The notes beneath the pieces are model-generated. The model was not told the DNA's origin, made no database searches, and saw only the letters and a list, made by a program, of their open reading frames with translations. A stretch of DNA of 33,596 nucleotides from Loktanella sp. (GTDB lineage: Bacteria > Pseudomonadota > Alphaproteobacteria > Rhodobacterales > Rhodobacteraceae): positions 1 to 33,596 of the forward strand of contig JAIBDT010000030.1 of NCBI GenBank assembly GCA_024686085.1, read 5' to 3'. The translations under genes were made by a program, and so were the position numbers. Numbering within the stretch: the first letter of the stretch is position 1; the number at the start of each line of letters is the position of its first letter. Of this stretch, positions 6,923-14,479 are shown piece after piece.

Positions 6923-8773
6923 TCACACCGCCGGATCAAGGGGCGCTATGCGCAAGGCCCGCAGCGCGTTGATGATGACTGCCACATCAATGACCTCCTG
7001 AAACAACGCGCCCTGCACAGGCGTGAGGTAGCCAAAAGCCGCCGCGATCATGCCCGCAACTGATAGGCCGATCCCAACCACCACGCTTTGAACGGCGATG
7101 CGTCTAGATCCTTTTGCGATCTCCATTCCCATGACAAACCGATCAATTTGGTCCACGAGCAGGACAACATCGGCGGCTTCGGCGGAGGCGGCTGCACCCC
7201 GCGCGCCCATCGCGACGCCAACATCAGCAGCGGCAAGCGCGGGCGCATCATTTACACCGTCGCCCACCATCATAACAGGGCCGTTTTTGCGCTCGCTCAA
7301 AACGAGCAACACCTTTTGGTCGGGGGTTAATTTTGGGTGAATGGCATCCAGACCCAGACCCTTTGTCACCTGCTCTGCTACGATGGCCCTGTCGCCCGTT
7401 GCCAAAAGAATACGCGCGATCCCACCATTGCGCAGCCGCGCGAGCATTGCGCTTGTCCCGTCGCGCAACTGGTCAGCCATGACAATCCGCCCGACAATTT
7501 GCCGGTCAACTGCCAAGGCGACAACGACCGAACCGGCGGCGAGAGCGGGATGATCACCCGAGGCCTGCCCGAGATGCCGCATGACGAAATCTTCCCCGCC
7601 GACGACAACCTCGCGACCCTCAACATGCCCGACGACCCCTTCACCTGCAATCTCCGAGACACCTGACGGCACAGGGAGATCAAGGTCGCGCGCCTTGGCT
7701 GCTGCGACAACGGCCTGCGCGACGGGGTGTTTTGAGGTTTGATCAAGTGCTGCGGCAAAGCGCAAGACATCCGCCTCGGACATGCCATTATCTGTGTCGA
7801 TTGCGACAATTTGCGGGCGTCCATCGGTCAAGGTGCCCGTTTTGTCGAGGATCAGCGTGTTAATTTTGGCCATGCTTTCGAGCGGCCCTGCGCCCTTAAC
7901 GAGCACGCCGTAATGCGCAGCGCGTGACAGGCCCGCGACCAAGGCAACAGGCACCGCCAAAATAAGAGGGCAGGGCGTCGCCACAACCAACACCGCGACG
8001 GCACGGATCGGATCACCTGTGAACCACCAGGCGGCAAGTGCGATGGCGACAGTAACGGCGAGGAACCCGAGGGACCAGCGGTCAGCCAGTCGCGCCATTG
8101 GTGCTTTGGAACGTTGCGCCGCAGCGACCAGCCGCACAATGCCCGCATAGGTGCTTTCCTCGGCGCGCCGCGTCGCCAAGAGATTGAACGGCTCGCCCGC
8201 GTTGGTGGCCCCGCTCATGGCCTCTGCGCCGCGTGACAAATGCGCGGGCATAGATTCACCGGTTAGCGCGGAGGTGTCGATATAGGCAAGCTCAGAGTCC
8301 ACAATACCGTCCACAGGCACCACATCGCCCTGCCGTATCAGCAGCAGATCGCCTGGCTGGATGCTTTCAAGCGGCACCTCCTCAATGCTGCTATTGTGGT
8401 AGCGGCTTGCGGTTCTTGGGGCGCGCAACAGCAGCGCGTGCATCTCGCGTTTTGCGCGACCTTCGGCGAAGCCTTCGAGAAATGTGCCCCCGGAATACAT
8501 GACCGCTACAACGGCGGCAGCGAGCGTCTCGCCGAATGCCAAAGCGGCAGTCATCGAGAGGGCGGCCACGATATCAAGCCCGAATTCACCTCGCAAAAGG
8601 CTACGCACGATTTCGGTGATGAGGGCAAGCAGAACAGGAATGACGCCGATCAACCAAACGGTCTTATACAGATCGCTGCTGCCTGAGAAATAAAGCCCCA
8701 GACCCACCATCAGACCGACAAACGCTACGGACAAAAGCGTCATATTCAGTCGTTCACTGTTGATCTGTTCCAC
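6923..8773 (-). CDS. P1B-type heavy-metal-translocating ATPase without N-terminal metal-binding domain
   Basis: Integral membrane ATPase that exports a transition metal. Visible motifs in order: N-terminal membrane helices beginning about residue 10; TGES actuator motif (STALTGESMPAHLS); the membrane metal-site motif TPCPLILAVP at about residue 263 in place of the common CPC; phosphorylation site DKTGTLTDG at about 308; HP motif (SKHPVAQAV); MVGDGVNDAPALAAADVG near 505; and final membrane helices. There is no N-terminal HMA domain or His-rich tail. A TPC motif is known from a P1B subgroup linked to Ni/Fe export, but the metal cannot be fixed from this alone. It lies divergent to the unknown gene at 8982, with FNR box 2 between them, 119 bases from its start. 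Confidence 0.92.
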   Translation of the reverse strand: MEQINSERLNMTLLSVAFVGLMVGLGLYFSGSSDLYKTVWLIGVIPVLLALITEIVRSLLRGEFGLDIVAALSMTAALAFGETLAAAVVAVMYSGGTFLEGFAEGRAKREMHALLLRAPRTASRYHNSSIEEVPLESIQPGDLLLIRQGDVVPVDGIVDSELAYIDTSALTGESMPAHLSRGAEAMSGATNAGEPFNLLATRRAEESTYAGIVRLVAAAQRSKAPMARLADRWSLGFLAVTVAIALAAWWFTGDPIRAVAVLVVATPCPLILAVPVALVAGLSRAAHYGVLVKGAGPLESMAKINTLILDKTGTLTDGRPQIVAIDTDNGMSEADVLRFAAALDQTSKHPVAQAVVAAAKARDLDLPVPSGVSEIAGEGVVGHVEGREVVVGGEDFVMRHLGQASGDHPALAAGSVVVALAVDRQIVGRIVMADQLRDGTSAMLARLRNGGIARILLATGDRAIVAEQVTKGLGLDAIHPKLTPDQKVLLVLSERKNGPVMMVGDGVNDAPALAAADVGVAMGARGAAASAEAADVVLLVDQIDRFVMGMEIAKGSRRIAVQSVVVGIGLSVAGMIAAAFGYLTPVQGALFQEVIDVAVIINALRALRIAPLDPAV

Positions 8774-8892
8774 GTGATTGTTCCCTCAAAAAAGCATAAG
8801 GTCGCCATTTCACCGGAAAAACTGGCGGCTCTCTCACTATTGCGCTTTCAATGCTTGCCGTCGAGAAAGTAGTGCTGCGCGGGCCCGCAAAC

Positions 8893-8906
8893 TTGAGAAA
8901 AATCAA
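8893..8906. promoter_or_regulatory. FNR/FixK box 2 (TTGAGAAAAATCAA)
   Basis: One mismatch to TTGAY-N4-RTCAA (G at position 5). It lies between the divergent P1B ATPase gene and the unknown gene at 8982, 75 bases from the latter start and 119 from the former. The spacing favours control of the plus-strand gene, but the ATPase may also respond. Confidence 0.6.
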
Positions 8907-8981
8907 TAGGGGAAATCCCCCATTTAGTAGTCTGCTGTGGTCGGCAGGTCAAAGAGCCCGCCCCGATTTCGGAGAAGCCAA

Positions 8982-9461
8982 ATGCAAAAATTTCATGAAG
9001 ACTTCGAGTCGTTTTGGGACAGGGTTTGTGAACCACAGACAGGTCTGGTTCTCGATTTGGAGATCGTTGATCTGGGCAAGCATGACGGAATAAAAGTGGC
9101 TCTTTATGTTGATCAACCGGACCGTCTTGTCTTTGAAGTTATCCTCGTCGATCCGGAATCCAGACAACTCCTGACGGATGGTAGCATTGAGACCGAAACC
9201 TTTTGGAAATGCATCCGCACGTACGTCAAAAAAGAAGCGATCACACAGCTTTTTCTAACGGCGCGTTGCAATTCAAGTCCGATGCTAAATGCCGTTTCGG
9301 CGAGGTGCATTGGCTATGCCGAGATGCGCAATGTGAGGTTCCTTCGCTTGGTCGAAGACATCTTGGATGAGGTCGCAACGCAGGAACCGGCCCTGTCGGT
9401 CGATGTTGTTGTTACATACCGAAATCCAGACAATGATCACTTTGTGAATTACATTTTTTAA
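8982..9461 (+). CDS. Unknown protein, 159 residues
   Basis: I do not recognise this protein. It is soluble-looking, acidic and mixed alpha/beta, with no signal peptide or membrane segment. Noticeable parts are the start FHEDFESFWDRVCEP, an aromatic TFWKCIRTYVKKEAITQLFLTARC block, and the end of VDVVVTYRNPDNDHFVNYIF. Three cysteines are scattered rather than in CxxC pairs. The start is the ATG at 8982 with GGAG eight bases ahead; the frame continues upstream to 8937 without support. It sits 75 bases behind FNR box 2, which puts it in the low-oxygen-type gene set of this window, and it is followed by a 411-base gap. Confidence 0.75.
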   Translation: MQKFHEDFESFWDRVCEPQTGLVLDLEIVDLGKHDGIKVALYVDQPDRLVFEVILVDPESRQLLTDGSIETETFWKCIRTYVKKEAITQLFLTARCNSSPMLNAVSARCIGYAEMRNVRFLRLVEDILDEVATQEPALSVDVVVTYRNPDNDHFVNYIF

Positions 9462-9603
9462 TCCCGCGCACCTCGCTCTGTTGGCAAGCTTAAGTTCATC
9501 GAGAGACGCACTTTTTTGCCATTGGATGGCCCTATTATTCTCGCATCGCGCGGCACTTCGGCAACCGATATTTTGGAAAAAAAGCCAAGTTTCAAGGGTG
9601 AAA

Positions 9604-9617
9604 TTGACACTTGTCAA
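9604..9617. promoter_or_regulatory. FNR/FixK box 3 (TTGACACTTGTCAA)
   Basis: Perfect, symmetric match to TTGAC-N4-GTCAA. It is 112 bases before the candidate small ORF at 9730 and 255 bases before the LuxR-type regulator, with nothing else downstream, so it either drives a small transcript or ties the curli-region regulator to the FNR/FixK regulon through a long leader. Confidence 0.65.
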
Positions 9618-9729
9618 TCCAAAATTCCCCCGATGTTTCCTAATAAAGTTGCGATTCTATTGAACCAAGTAGATCCGCAAAGCGTCTTGAAATAACCAAC
9701 CTTAAACAACGAGAGAAGGGGCTGTGACA

Positions 9730-9807
9730 ATGAATTATCTCTTCCTTTTTGAAGTGGGGTTCCAACACGTCTTAGGGCCTCTGATGCGACGCGATACTTC
9801 GACGTAA
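9730..9807 (+). CDS. Candidate small ORF, 25 residues
   Basis: Starts MNYLFLFEVGF and ends LMRRDTST. AAGGGG lies eight bases before the ATG, and FNR box 3 lies 112 bases upstream. The first half is hydrophobic but too short for a confident membrane helix. I include it because the promoter-like box and the ribosome binding site agree; without conservation data it may be only a leader. Confidence 0.3.
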   Translation: MNYLFLFEVGFQHVLGPLMRRDTST

Positions 9808-9872
9808 GTCGAGGTCTTGATGCACCGAATTCGCTTTACCCATTTAAGAATTTGTGACGTAGGAAAAATACC

Positions 9873-11027
9873 GTGACAAGCACCCAATTGGCCACATTCA
9901 GCACGCTAAACCAGCTCTATGAGTCAGCTCTGGCAGACACATTTTTTGAAACTGTCCTTGACCTGCTCTCCGAACATCTGCCCCAAACCGCGATCGTGTT
10001 TTTTGGACAAGATTCACTTCATCCAGCAGGCAATTTTTTGCTGCACAGAGGACTTGTGACGGATGCAATCGTGCCATTTGTGGCGGGTTTGGCGGTGGAC
10101 AATCCGTGGCTCGAACAACAATGGGGGGAACCCGTCGGTTCCGTCTATCAAGACGATGATTTCGTGGTATCCGACGCGCGGATATCCAAAGCCAAGACCG
10201 AGCAATGGACCACGGTTATTGGGCAATTTGTTCACGCGACGGGGATGGTGGTCAATCGCCAGCGGACGCGGCAGTTGGTCTTGGAAATCAGATTTCCAGA
10301 CACGAACCAAGTGAAGTTACGGCGCGACGCCACAGAGCTGCTCAAGGAATTGAGCCCCCATCTTGTCCGTGCGGCTAAAATCATGTGCCTCACGGATCGC
10401 AATCCATTTGACGTCAAACTGACCGATGATGTTCTCGAACTTTTCCCCTTTCCGATGTTGATCCTTGATGCGGAATGCCAAGTGAGGTGCATCAATGAAC
10501 AAGCCGAAATTCTGGCCGACAAAATGCAGACGTTTTTCATTAGCGCGGAGAATGAATTTCATGCGGTCGATCTGGACGCCGAAATGGAATTTAGGTCGGT
10601 TGTGCAGCGGCTCAGTAAAGGGCACCGGCACAATACCGAGCTGCTTTCTTTGCCCGACGCCGGAAAGAAAAACCGCATTTTCATGTCGCTGACCAAGCTG
10701 GGAACGAATGTTTCTCGGCGCAAAGACCCTAAATCGGCTTACGAAAAACATGGCGCACGGTTGGCACTGGTGGTGCAGGACACAAGAGAGCCGCTGAAGC
10801 TTAGTTATCGCGCGCTCTGGAATGCATTCAAACTGACAAACGCCGAAGCGGAACTCTCGGCTTTGTTGCTGGAGGGATGCTCTATCGGTGAATGCGCGCA
10901 CAAGCAGGGGTTGGCTAAGCAAACCCTGCGTAATCACCTTGGTTCGATCATGAAAAAGACAGAAACCAACCGTCAACCTCAACTTGTTGCTTTGCTCACG
11001 CGCTTCGCGCTGTCTACAGTGCAATAA
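9873..11027 (+). CDS. LuxR-type helix-turn-helix transcription regulator
   Basis: A 384-residue regulator with a C-terminal LuxR/NarL-type helix-turn-helix (about residues 315-375: FKLTNAEAELSALLLEGCS, then GECAHKQGLAKQTLRNHLGSIMKKT). The N-terminal two thirds resemble a PAS/GAF-like sensor region (the LFPFPMLILDAECQVRCINEQAEILA part is PAS-like, about 190-215). There is no phospho-receiver domain. It starts at a GTG with AGGA upstream (GTAGGAAAAATACC). The outer-membrane-barrel-like gene follows 65 bases later on the same strand, and the convergent curli genes lie beyond it. By position it is a candidate counterpart of CsgD, the LuxR-family curli activator; that role is inferred from context only. 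Confidence 0.85.
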   Translation: MTSTQLATFSTLNQLYESALADTFFETVLDLLSEHLPQTAIVFFGQDSLHPAGNFLLHRGLVTDAIVPFVAGLAVDNPWLEQQWGEPVGSVYQDDDFVVSDARISKAKTEQWTTVIGQFVHATGMVVNRQRTRQLVLEIRFPDTNQVKLRRDATELLKELSPHLVRAAKIMCLTDRNPFDVKLTDDVLELFPFPMLILDAECQVRCINEQAEILADKMQTFFISAENEFHAVDLDAEMEFRSVVQRLSKGHRHNTELLSLPDAGKKNRIFMSLTKLGTNVSRRKDPKSAYEKHGARLALVVQDTREPLKLSYRALWNAFKLTNAEAELSALLLEGCSIGECAHKQGLAKQTLRNHLGSIMKKTETNRQPQLVALLTRFALSTVQ

Positions 11028-11092
11028 TGGCACTTTGCTTCGCACTTAATGCGGCGGCGTTTTGCGTCAGTGATAAGCTGAAAGAGGGACGG

Positions 11093-12382
11093 ATGAAAAC
11101 TGTAGTTTCTGCGGTCACACTGACAATGGTGTGCACGGCCGCTTTATCCCAGGATATCGCAGATGGGTTTGCCGGCGTGGCCGATGACGCCTTTGATCTG
11201 GTCGGAGGCAGCGTGGCGGTAGGTGTCGCGCAGGTGTCGCAAGAGGCCGAATTCGACGCCTTTGGCCCCAGCCTTAAATTTGGACTTGCGGGCAAAGTGG
11301 GCGAGGTTGCGGAATCTCCACTATACTTACAATGGGTTGGATACTTTGCGCGTGCTTATAGCCACACCTCAAATACCGAACGTCAGGGATCCGCGCCGCT
11401 GCTTTTCACATCGAGCACAAGCCCAAGCGGCACAATTGATCTTTCGACAATTTTCAACGGAAATGGGTCCACGTCTGATGCGAGCGTCGCGATCACCGAC
11501 AGTACGGGGGACACTGCCTCCATTGTAAGCTCGGCATTTTCGCCTCTTGCAGAAGGGACTGCCGTGTCTCAGTTCGCCGTTTCGCCAACCGGCGCTGGCG
11601 GGATTTTTACCGCTCTGACTACGAATGGCGAAACCGGTTTGGGGTCCGCTTATGGCGCGGTCTTTGACGACACCGGCTTTTTGTTTCTGGGTGTTGGTGA
11701 CAATAGCCAATCGACCGTAACGACCGCGATCGACGAGAAAATCTCTGCCGCCAATCATACCGTATTTCTCAGCGCGGGATTTCCGTTGAATGAAAAATGG
11801 AATATCTCTCCCAGAATTGGACCGACCTATCGGGGCATAGAGCGGACCACGACGTCACGCAAAACGATAGACATCAATGAAGGTTCCGCACTTGAGGCGA
11901 CCCTTCCCGATGTTGTGATGACGGAAAAAATATCGCTGAATTCCAAATATTATGGCGCGGTGATCGGCGCTGATATTACGCAGAATTTTCCCGAAAACTG
12001 GTTATTGAGTCTTGGCGGCGAAGTGGGATTGGTCAAATTTTCCGCCCGCTCAAATCATTTAAGTGCGCTGAGTGTTGCAGGGGAATACGCCGAAGCTAGA
12101 GAGCCAGTGGCGACAATGAACGGAACTGCGACGATTGCCAGAATAACAAGTGACCTGACACACACGACGCGGAACGGCACAATCTTTAGTCTGAGCGCCT
12201 CTGTGAATTATCTATCGGATGCGCCATATGTGACATCCCAAGAGATCCTCAATCCGGCCCTGACGGGCGACGGGTCAAACATCGGTCTGACCGGAGCGGG
12301 TGAAACCTATCGTACTCATTCAATTGATAGCAAAAGCATGATCAGTGTCGGGGTAAGCTTTGGTGTGGTGCATTTCTTCTAG
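11093..12382 (+). CDS. Probable outer-membrane beta-barrel protein of unknown role
   Basis: A 429-residue exported protein. The signal peptide MKTVVSAVTLTMVCTAALSQD begins at the ATG at 11093, which has GAGGGA in front; the frame is open to 11027, but that earlier start would bury the signal. The body is rich in Ser, Thr and Gly with alternating hydrophobic strands (FGPSLKFGLAGKVGEV, then WNISPRIGPTYRGIERTT and WLLSLGGEVGLVKFSARS), and it ends VSVGVSFGVVHFF-like with a terminal Phe, as outer-membrane barrels do. It is not CsgG: there is no lipobox and the strand pattern differs. It follows the LuxR-type gene and converges with the curli genes, so it may be a surface partner of the fibres. It could equally be an unrelated porin-like protein. 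Confidence 0.75.
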   Translation: MKTVVSAVTLTMVCTAALSQDIADGFAGVADDAFDLVGGSVAVGVAQVSQEAEFDAFGPSLKFGLAGKVGEVAESPLYLQWVGYFARAYSHTSNTERQGSAPLLFTSSTSPSGTIDLSTIFNGNGSTSDASVAITDSTGDTASIVSSAFSPLAEGTAVSQFAVSPTGAGGIFTALTTNGETGLGSAYGAVFDDTGFLFLGVGDNSQSTVTTAIDEKISAANHTVFLSAGFPLNEKWNISPRIGPTYRGIERTTTSRKTIDINEGSALEATLPDVVMTEKISLNSKYYGAVIGADITQNFPENWLLSLGGEVGLVKFSARSNHLSALSVAGEYAEAREPVATMNGTATIARITSDLTHTTRNGTIFSLSASVNYLSDAPYVTSQEILNPALTGDGSNIGLTGAGETYRTHSIDSKSMISVGVSFGVVHFF

Positions 12383-12410
12383 CTAATTACAGGGGGCACA
12401 CCGCATCGCC

Positions 12411-12872
12411 CTATTCAATTTTTGTGTCGCAGATCACTTCGTCAGCGCCTGAGCGGACCGACAACCTTGCGAGATAACTATCTCCTCCCGAAGCATTAAC
12501 CATGACGGTTCCAACGGTTTTTCGCTCACGCGGCTCGACCTCGAACATGCCGCTTTGCGCGACATTTGACCTGCCGCTCACGCCTTGCTTTGTAACGACA
12601 AAACTATAGCTACCCGTGGCCGTTTCGGTGGACCAAACAACCGCCTTCATTTCTAGACTTTGTGATATGGACTGAGTGACAATTTCGCAGTGAAGACTGC
12701 CAGCTGTACTTTCCACCAGAATTTCTCCCATCTCCATTTTGTTGACCTCGCTCATTGCAAATGCCGCCTGATGGAAGAAAATGGACGATGCTCCAGTCAC
12801 GAGAACAGCGCTAAACACTATCCCAAGCGACCTGCGAGCTATGCTCCTCAAAGAGGAAAAAGGCTTTGTCAT
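12411..12872 (-). CDS. csgH: CsgH-like curli-associated periplasmic protein
   Basis: A 153-residue exported protein with a long signal peptide (positively charged start MTKPFSSLRSIARRS, hydrophobic core, cleavage near AAFA). The mature part is an Ig-like beta sandwich of the size of CsgH/CsgC, the periplasmic inhibitors of premature curlin polymerisation; CsgH is the alphaproteobacterial form. It has two cysteines (LHCEIV and the near-terminal VICDTKIE) that could bridge the sandwich. A repeated strand pattern is seen in MKAVVWSTETATGSYSFVV and YLARLSVRSGADEV. It lies third in csgA-csgB-csgH order on the minus strand. GAGGAG precedes the ATG. Family assignment is from size, fold pattern and neighbours. 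Confidence 0.7.
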   Translation of the reverse strand: MTKPFSSLRSIARRSLGIVFSAVLVTGASSIFFHQAAFAMSEVNKMEMGEILVESTAGSLHCEIVTQSISQSLEMKAVVWSTETATGSYSFVVTKQGVSGRSNVAQSGMFEVEPRERKTVGTVMVNASGGDSYLARLSVRSGADEVICDTKIE

Positions 12873-12976
12873 TTCAATTGCTCCTCGTCGTTGATTTTCG
12901 TCATTTCCACCACCAATGCAGCGGTGACACGGGCGGCTTGCCGATGAGCCACCTTGCTTGGCATGAGATGGCAGTT

Positions 12977-13342
12977 CTACTGAACGCCTTCAAAGACCAA
13001 GGTGGTTGATGTAAAGGCGTTGCCTCCAACTCCGGAATAAGTTCCGGTAAAAACTTTGTTGGTGACTTGGACACTGCCGTATCCCGAATTATCGCCGGTC
13101 TGAACGACGGTTCGTTCGTGGCCTTCACCGACCTGTGCAACGGCCGCAACATTGCGATGGCCAGTTTGACTGATCGATGCGCGGTTATCGGACCCATACT
13201 GCCTCGTCACAGCAAAGTTATTGCCGGACTGCACAGTCAATTGCTCATTGTTCTCACCGACCTGAACCGTGTCGGCGACGTTTTGACCCGTTGCGGCCAG
13301 TGGGGCGCAAAAGAGCGCCACGGTAATTAAGGTACGTCGCAT
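12977..13342 (-). CDS. csgB: Curlin-like protein (CsgB/CsgA type), with fewer regular repeats
   Basis: A 121-residue exported protein: signal peptide MRRTLITVALFCAPLAATGQ, then curlin-type repeats of Q-x-G-x-x-N spacing (VQVGENN, VQSGNN, RQYGSDN, SQTGHRN, AQVGEG, VQTGDN, about residues 27-95). The tail beyond VQVTNKVFTG carries no repeats and ends in hydrophobic FTSTTLVFEGVQ. The less regular repeats and distinct tail suggest a nucleator (CsgB-like) rather than the main subunit, but this is tentative. The start is the ATG at 13342 with AAGGAG upstream. It lies 181 bases behind the other curlin gene, with a strong hairpin in between. Confidence 0.72.
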   Translation of the reverse strand: MRRTLITVALFCAPLAATGQNVADTVQVGENNEQLTVQSGNNFAVTRQYGSDNRASISQTGHRNVAAVAQVGEGHERTVVQTGDNSGYGSVQVTNKVFTGTYSGVGGNAFTSTTLVFEGVQ

Positions 13343-13485
13343 GATAACTTCTCCTTTTTGATCACTCTGCGATATGTCTTCATTCTTGTTCGTCTGTGGA
13401 CGCTCCGGAAAATCCGTGGCCACCGCAAATCACAAACACCGGCGAATTTTTTCGCGTTTCTTGGCGCTGTGCTACGCGTTATGCT

Positions 13486-13511
13486 GGGGGCGGCTTTTTA
13501 AAACCGCCCCC
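13486..13511 (-). terminator. GC-rich hairpin between the two curlin genes
   Basis: GGGGGCGG (13486-13493) and CCGCCCCC (13504-13511) form a perfect 8-bp stem, extended by T/A pairs toward the loop. On the minus strand it lies just after the stop of the first curlin gene and 144 bases before the second. No U-run follows, so a partial terminator or an mRNA 3'-end stabiliser is more likely than full termination. This would make more of the first curlin than of the second. Confidence 0.5.
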
Positions 13512-13523
13512 GGCCAGATCTTC

Positions 13524-13898
13524 TTATGGGTGAGGGGAGACGCCATCAGACTGAATAGTCAGAGACATGTTTCCAACGCCCAACTGGTTTGTGTCGGAGA
13601 GGTGGCCAGTGCCAGACTGCCAAGTTTCGGCGCCGTTTAAGTGCCCTGCCTGAGCCGTGATGGAACCGTTGCCAACGCCAGCCTGAAGTGTCGCTGCGGC
13701 GTTTCCAGTGCCGTTTTGGCCGGTAATGCTACCATTGAAGCCACCAGTCTGACCAGTGTACGCGAAGTTTGCGCCAGACTGGACAGTAAGCTGGCCGTTG
13801 CCCAAACCATACTGGTCGACGATTGAGACGTTCTGAGCGCTGACAGCTCCAGCCGCGAATGTGGAAATGGCGGCGATTGCTACGATGAACTTTTTCAT
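13524..13898 (-). CDS. csgA: Curlin-like major fibre subunit (CsgA type)
   Basis: A 124-residue exported protein. The signal peptide MKKFIVAIAAISTFAAGAVSA is followed by NVSIVDQYGLGNGQ and then by a run of about seven 11-residue units of the form xxQxGxxNxxx (TGQTGGFNGSI, TGQNGTGNAAA, TLQAGVGNGSI, TAQAGHLNGAE, TWQSGTGHLSD, TNQLGVGNMSL). Curlin repeats have Gln and Asn at these spacings and stack into an amyloid beta-helix. The regular repeat run makes it the likely main subunit. GGAGAA precedes the ATG. It is the promoter-proximal gene of the minus-strand curli locus, with a 581-base upstream region. The export and assembly genes csgG, csgE and csgF are not in the window. Confidence 0.82.
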   Translation of the reverse strand: MKKFIVAIAAISTFAAGAVSAQNVSIVDQYGLGNGQLTVQSGANFAYTGQTGGFNGSITGQNGTGNAAATLQAGVGNGSITAQAGHLNGAETWQSGTGHLSDTNQLGVGNMSLTIQSDGVSPHP

Positions 13899-14479
13899 TT
13901 TCTTCTCCTAAGGATTTACGTTTTTGACTTTGTGAGGCGGGCTCATTCCCGACCTGCTCCTACACTATGTGAGGTGTTCAGATAAAAATCGCGCCGTAAA
14001 GCATCTGAAATTTGCGAATTTTTTGTTAAAAAACAGTCATATAGATCATTTCGTGGTGGAATTTCTATTTTGATAGAACCTGCCCCACGAAGGCAGTGAA
14101 ATTGCTAATTTCTGGGCGCAAGGCCATGATCCCAGCCAAAAAACCAATACCATTACTTTCGTTTGGGATTTTGGACATTTGCACTAGGGGTCTGGTATAA
14201 ACGCACTAGCAATTTGCGTGTATTTGACCTCTGGAGGCACTCAAATCATTGGTGATGGGGCGCGGCCGTGCGCCGTTCCTTGTTCGCCCAAGGGCGGAAG
14301 GCGGCAGACTTGATTGCGGAAATGTAGAGTGAAGGAATCAGATGCTCAGGTGAAGCGCGGGCATCTTGAGACAGCCCACCGGCCACAGGCCGCGCGTGAC
14401 GGATCTCAATTGTATAAGTATGGTAATTTAGGTCTGCCTGCGACTAAGCGGGACGCGGCTGAAGGAACATGTTTGATGT
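13899..14479. other. Long region upstream of the curlin operon
   Basis: About 580 bases separate csgA from the SGNH hydrolase gene. The half next to csgA (13900-14200) is AT-rich and looks like a control region; it contains the nested inverted repeat at 14051-14090. The other half (14230-14479) is GC-rich. An open frame there from 14314 has no recognisable protein features and overlaps the end of the hydrolase gene; I do not call it. No FNR box was found. Confidence 0.45.
14051..14090. promoter_or_regulatory. Nested inverted repeat upstream of csgA
   Basis: Inner arms TTCTAT (14063-14068) and ATAGAA (14073-14078) flank TTTG, and outer arms TCGTGG (14051-14056) and CCACGA (14085-14090) are also exactly complementary. 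The element is 153-192 bases upstream of the csgA start. It could be an operator, for example for the LuxR-type regulator at 9873, or a hairpin. Confidence 0.35.

Larger units (their letters stand above)
9462..9872. other. Gap before the LuxR-type gene: FNR box and possible small ORF
   Basis: A 411-base stretch without a normal-sized gene. It contains FNR box 3 (9604-9617) and a 25-codon ORF at 9730 with a good ribosome binding site, listed separately. The remaining sequence is AT-rich before 9700 and includes a short inverted pair, CGACGTAAGTCG, near 9801. No terminator with a U-tail was clear. Confidence 0.4.

Noticed and set aside
11027-11092. Earlier ATG for the barrel protein
   Set aside because: It would place 22 residues before a clear signal peptide; the ATG at 11093 has a GAGGGA site.
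13524-13898. Short repeats in the curlin gene as a CRISPR or tandem-DNA repeat
   Set aside because: The periodicity is at the protein level (11 residues), with diverged DNA and no constant repeat/spacer structure.
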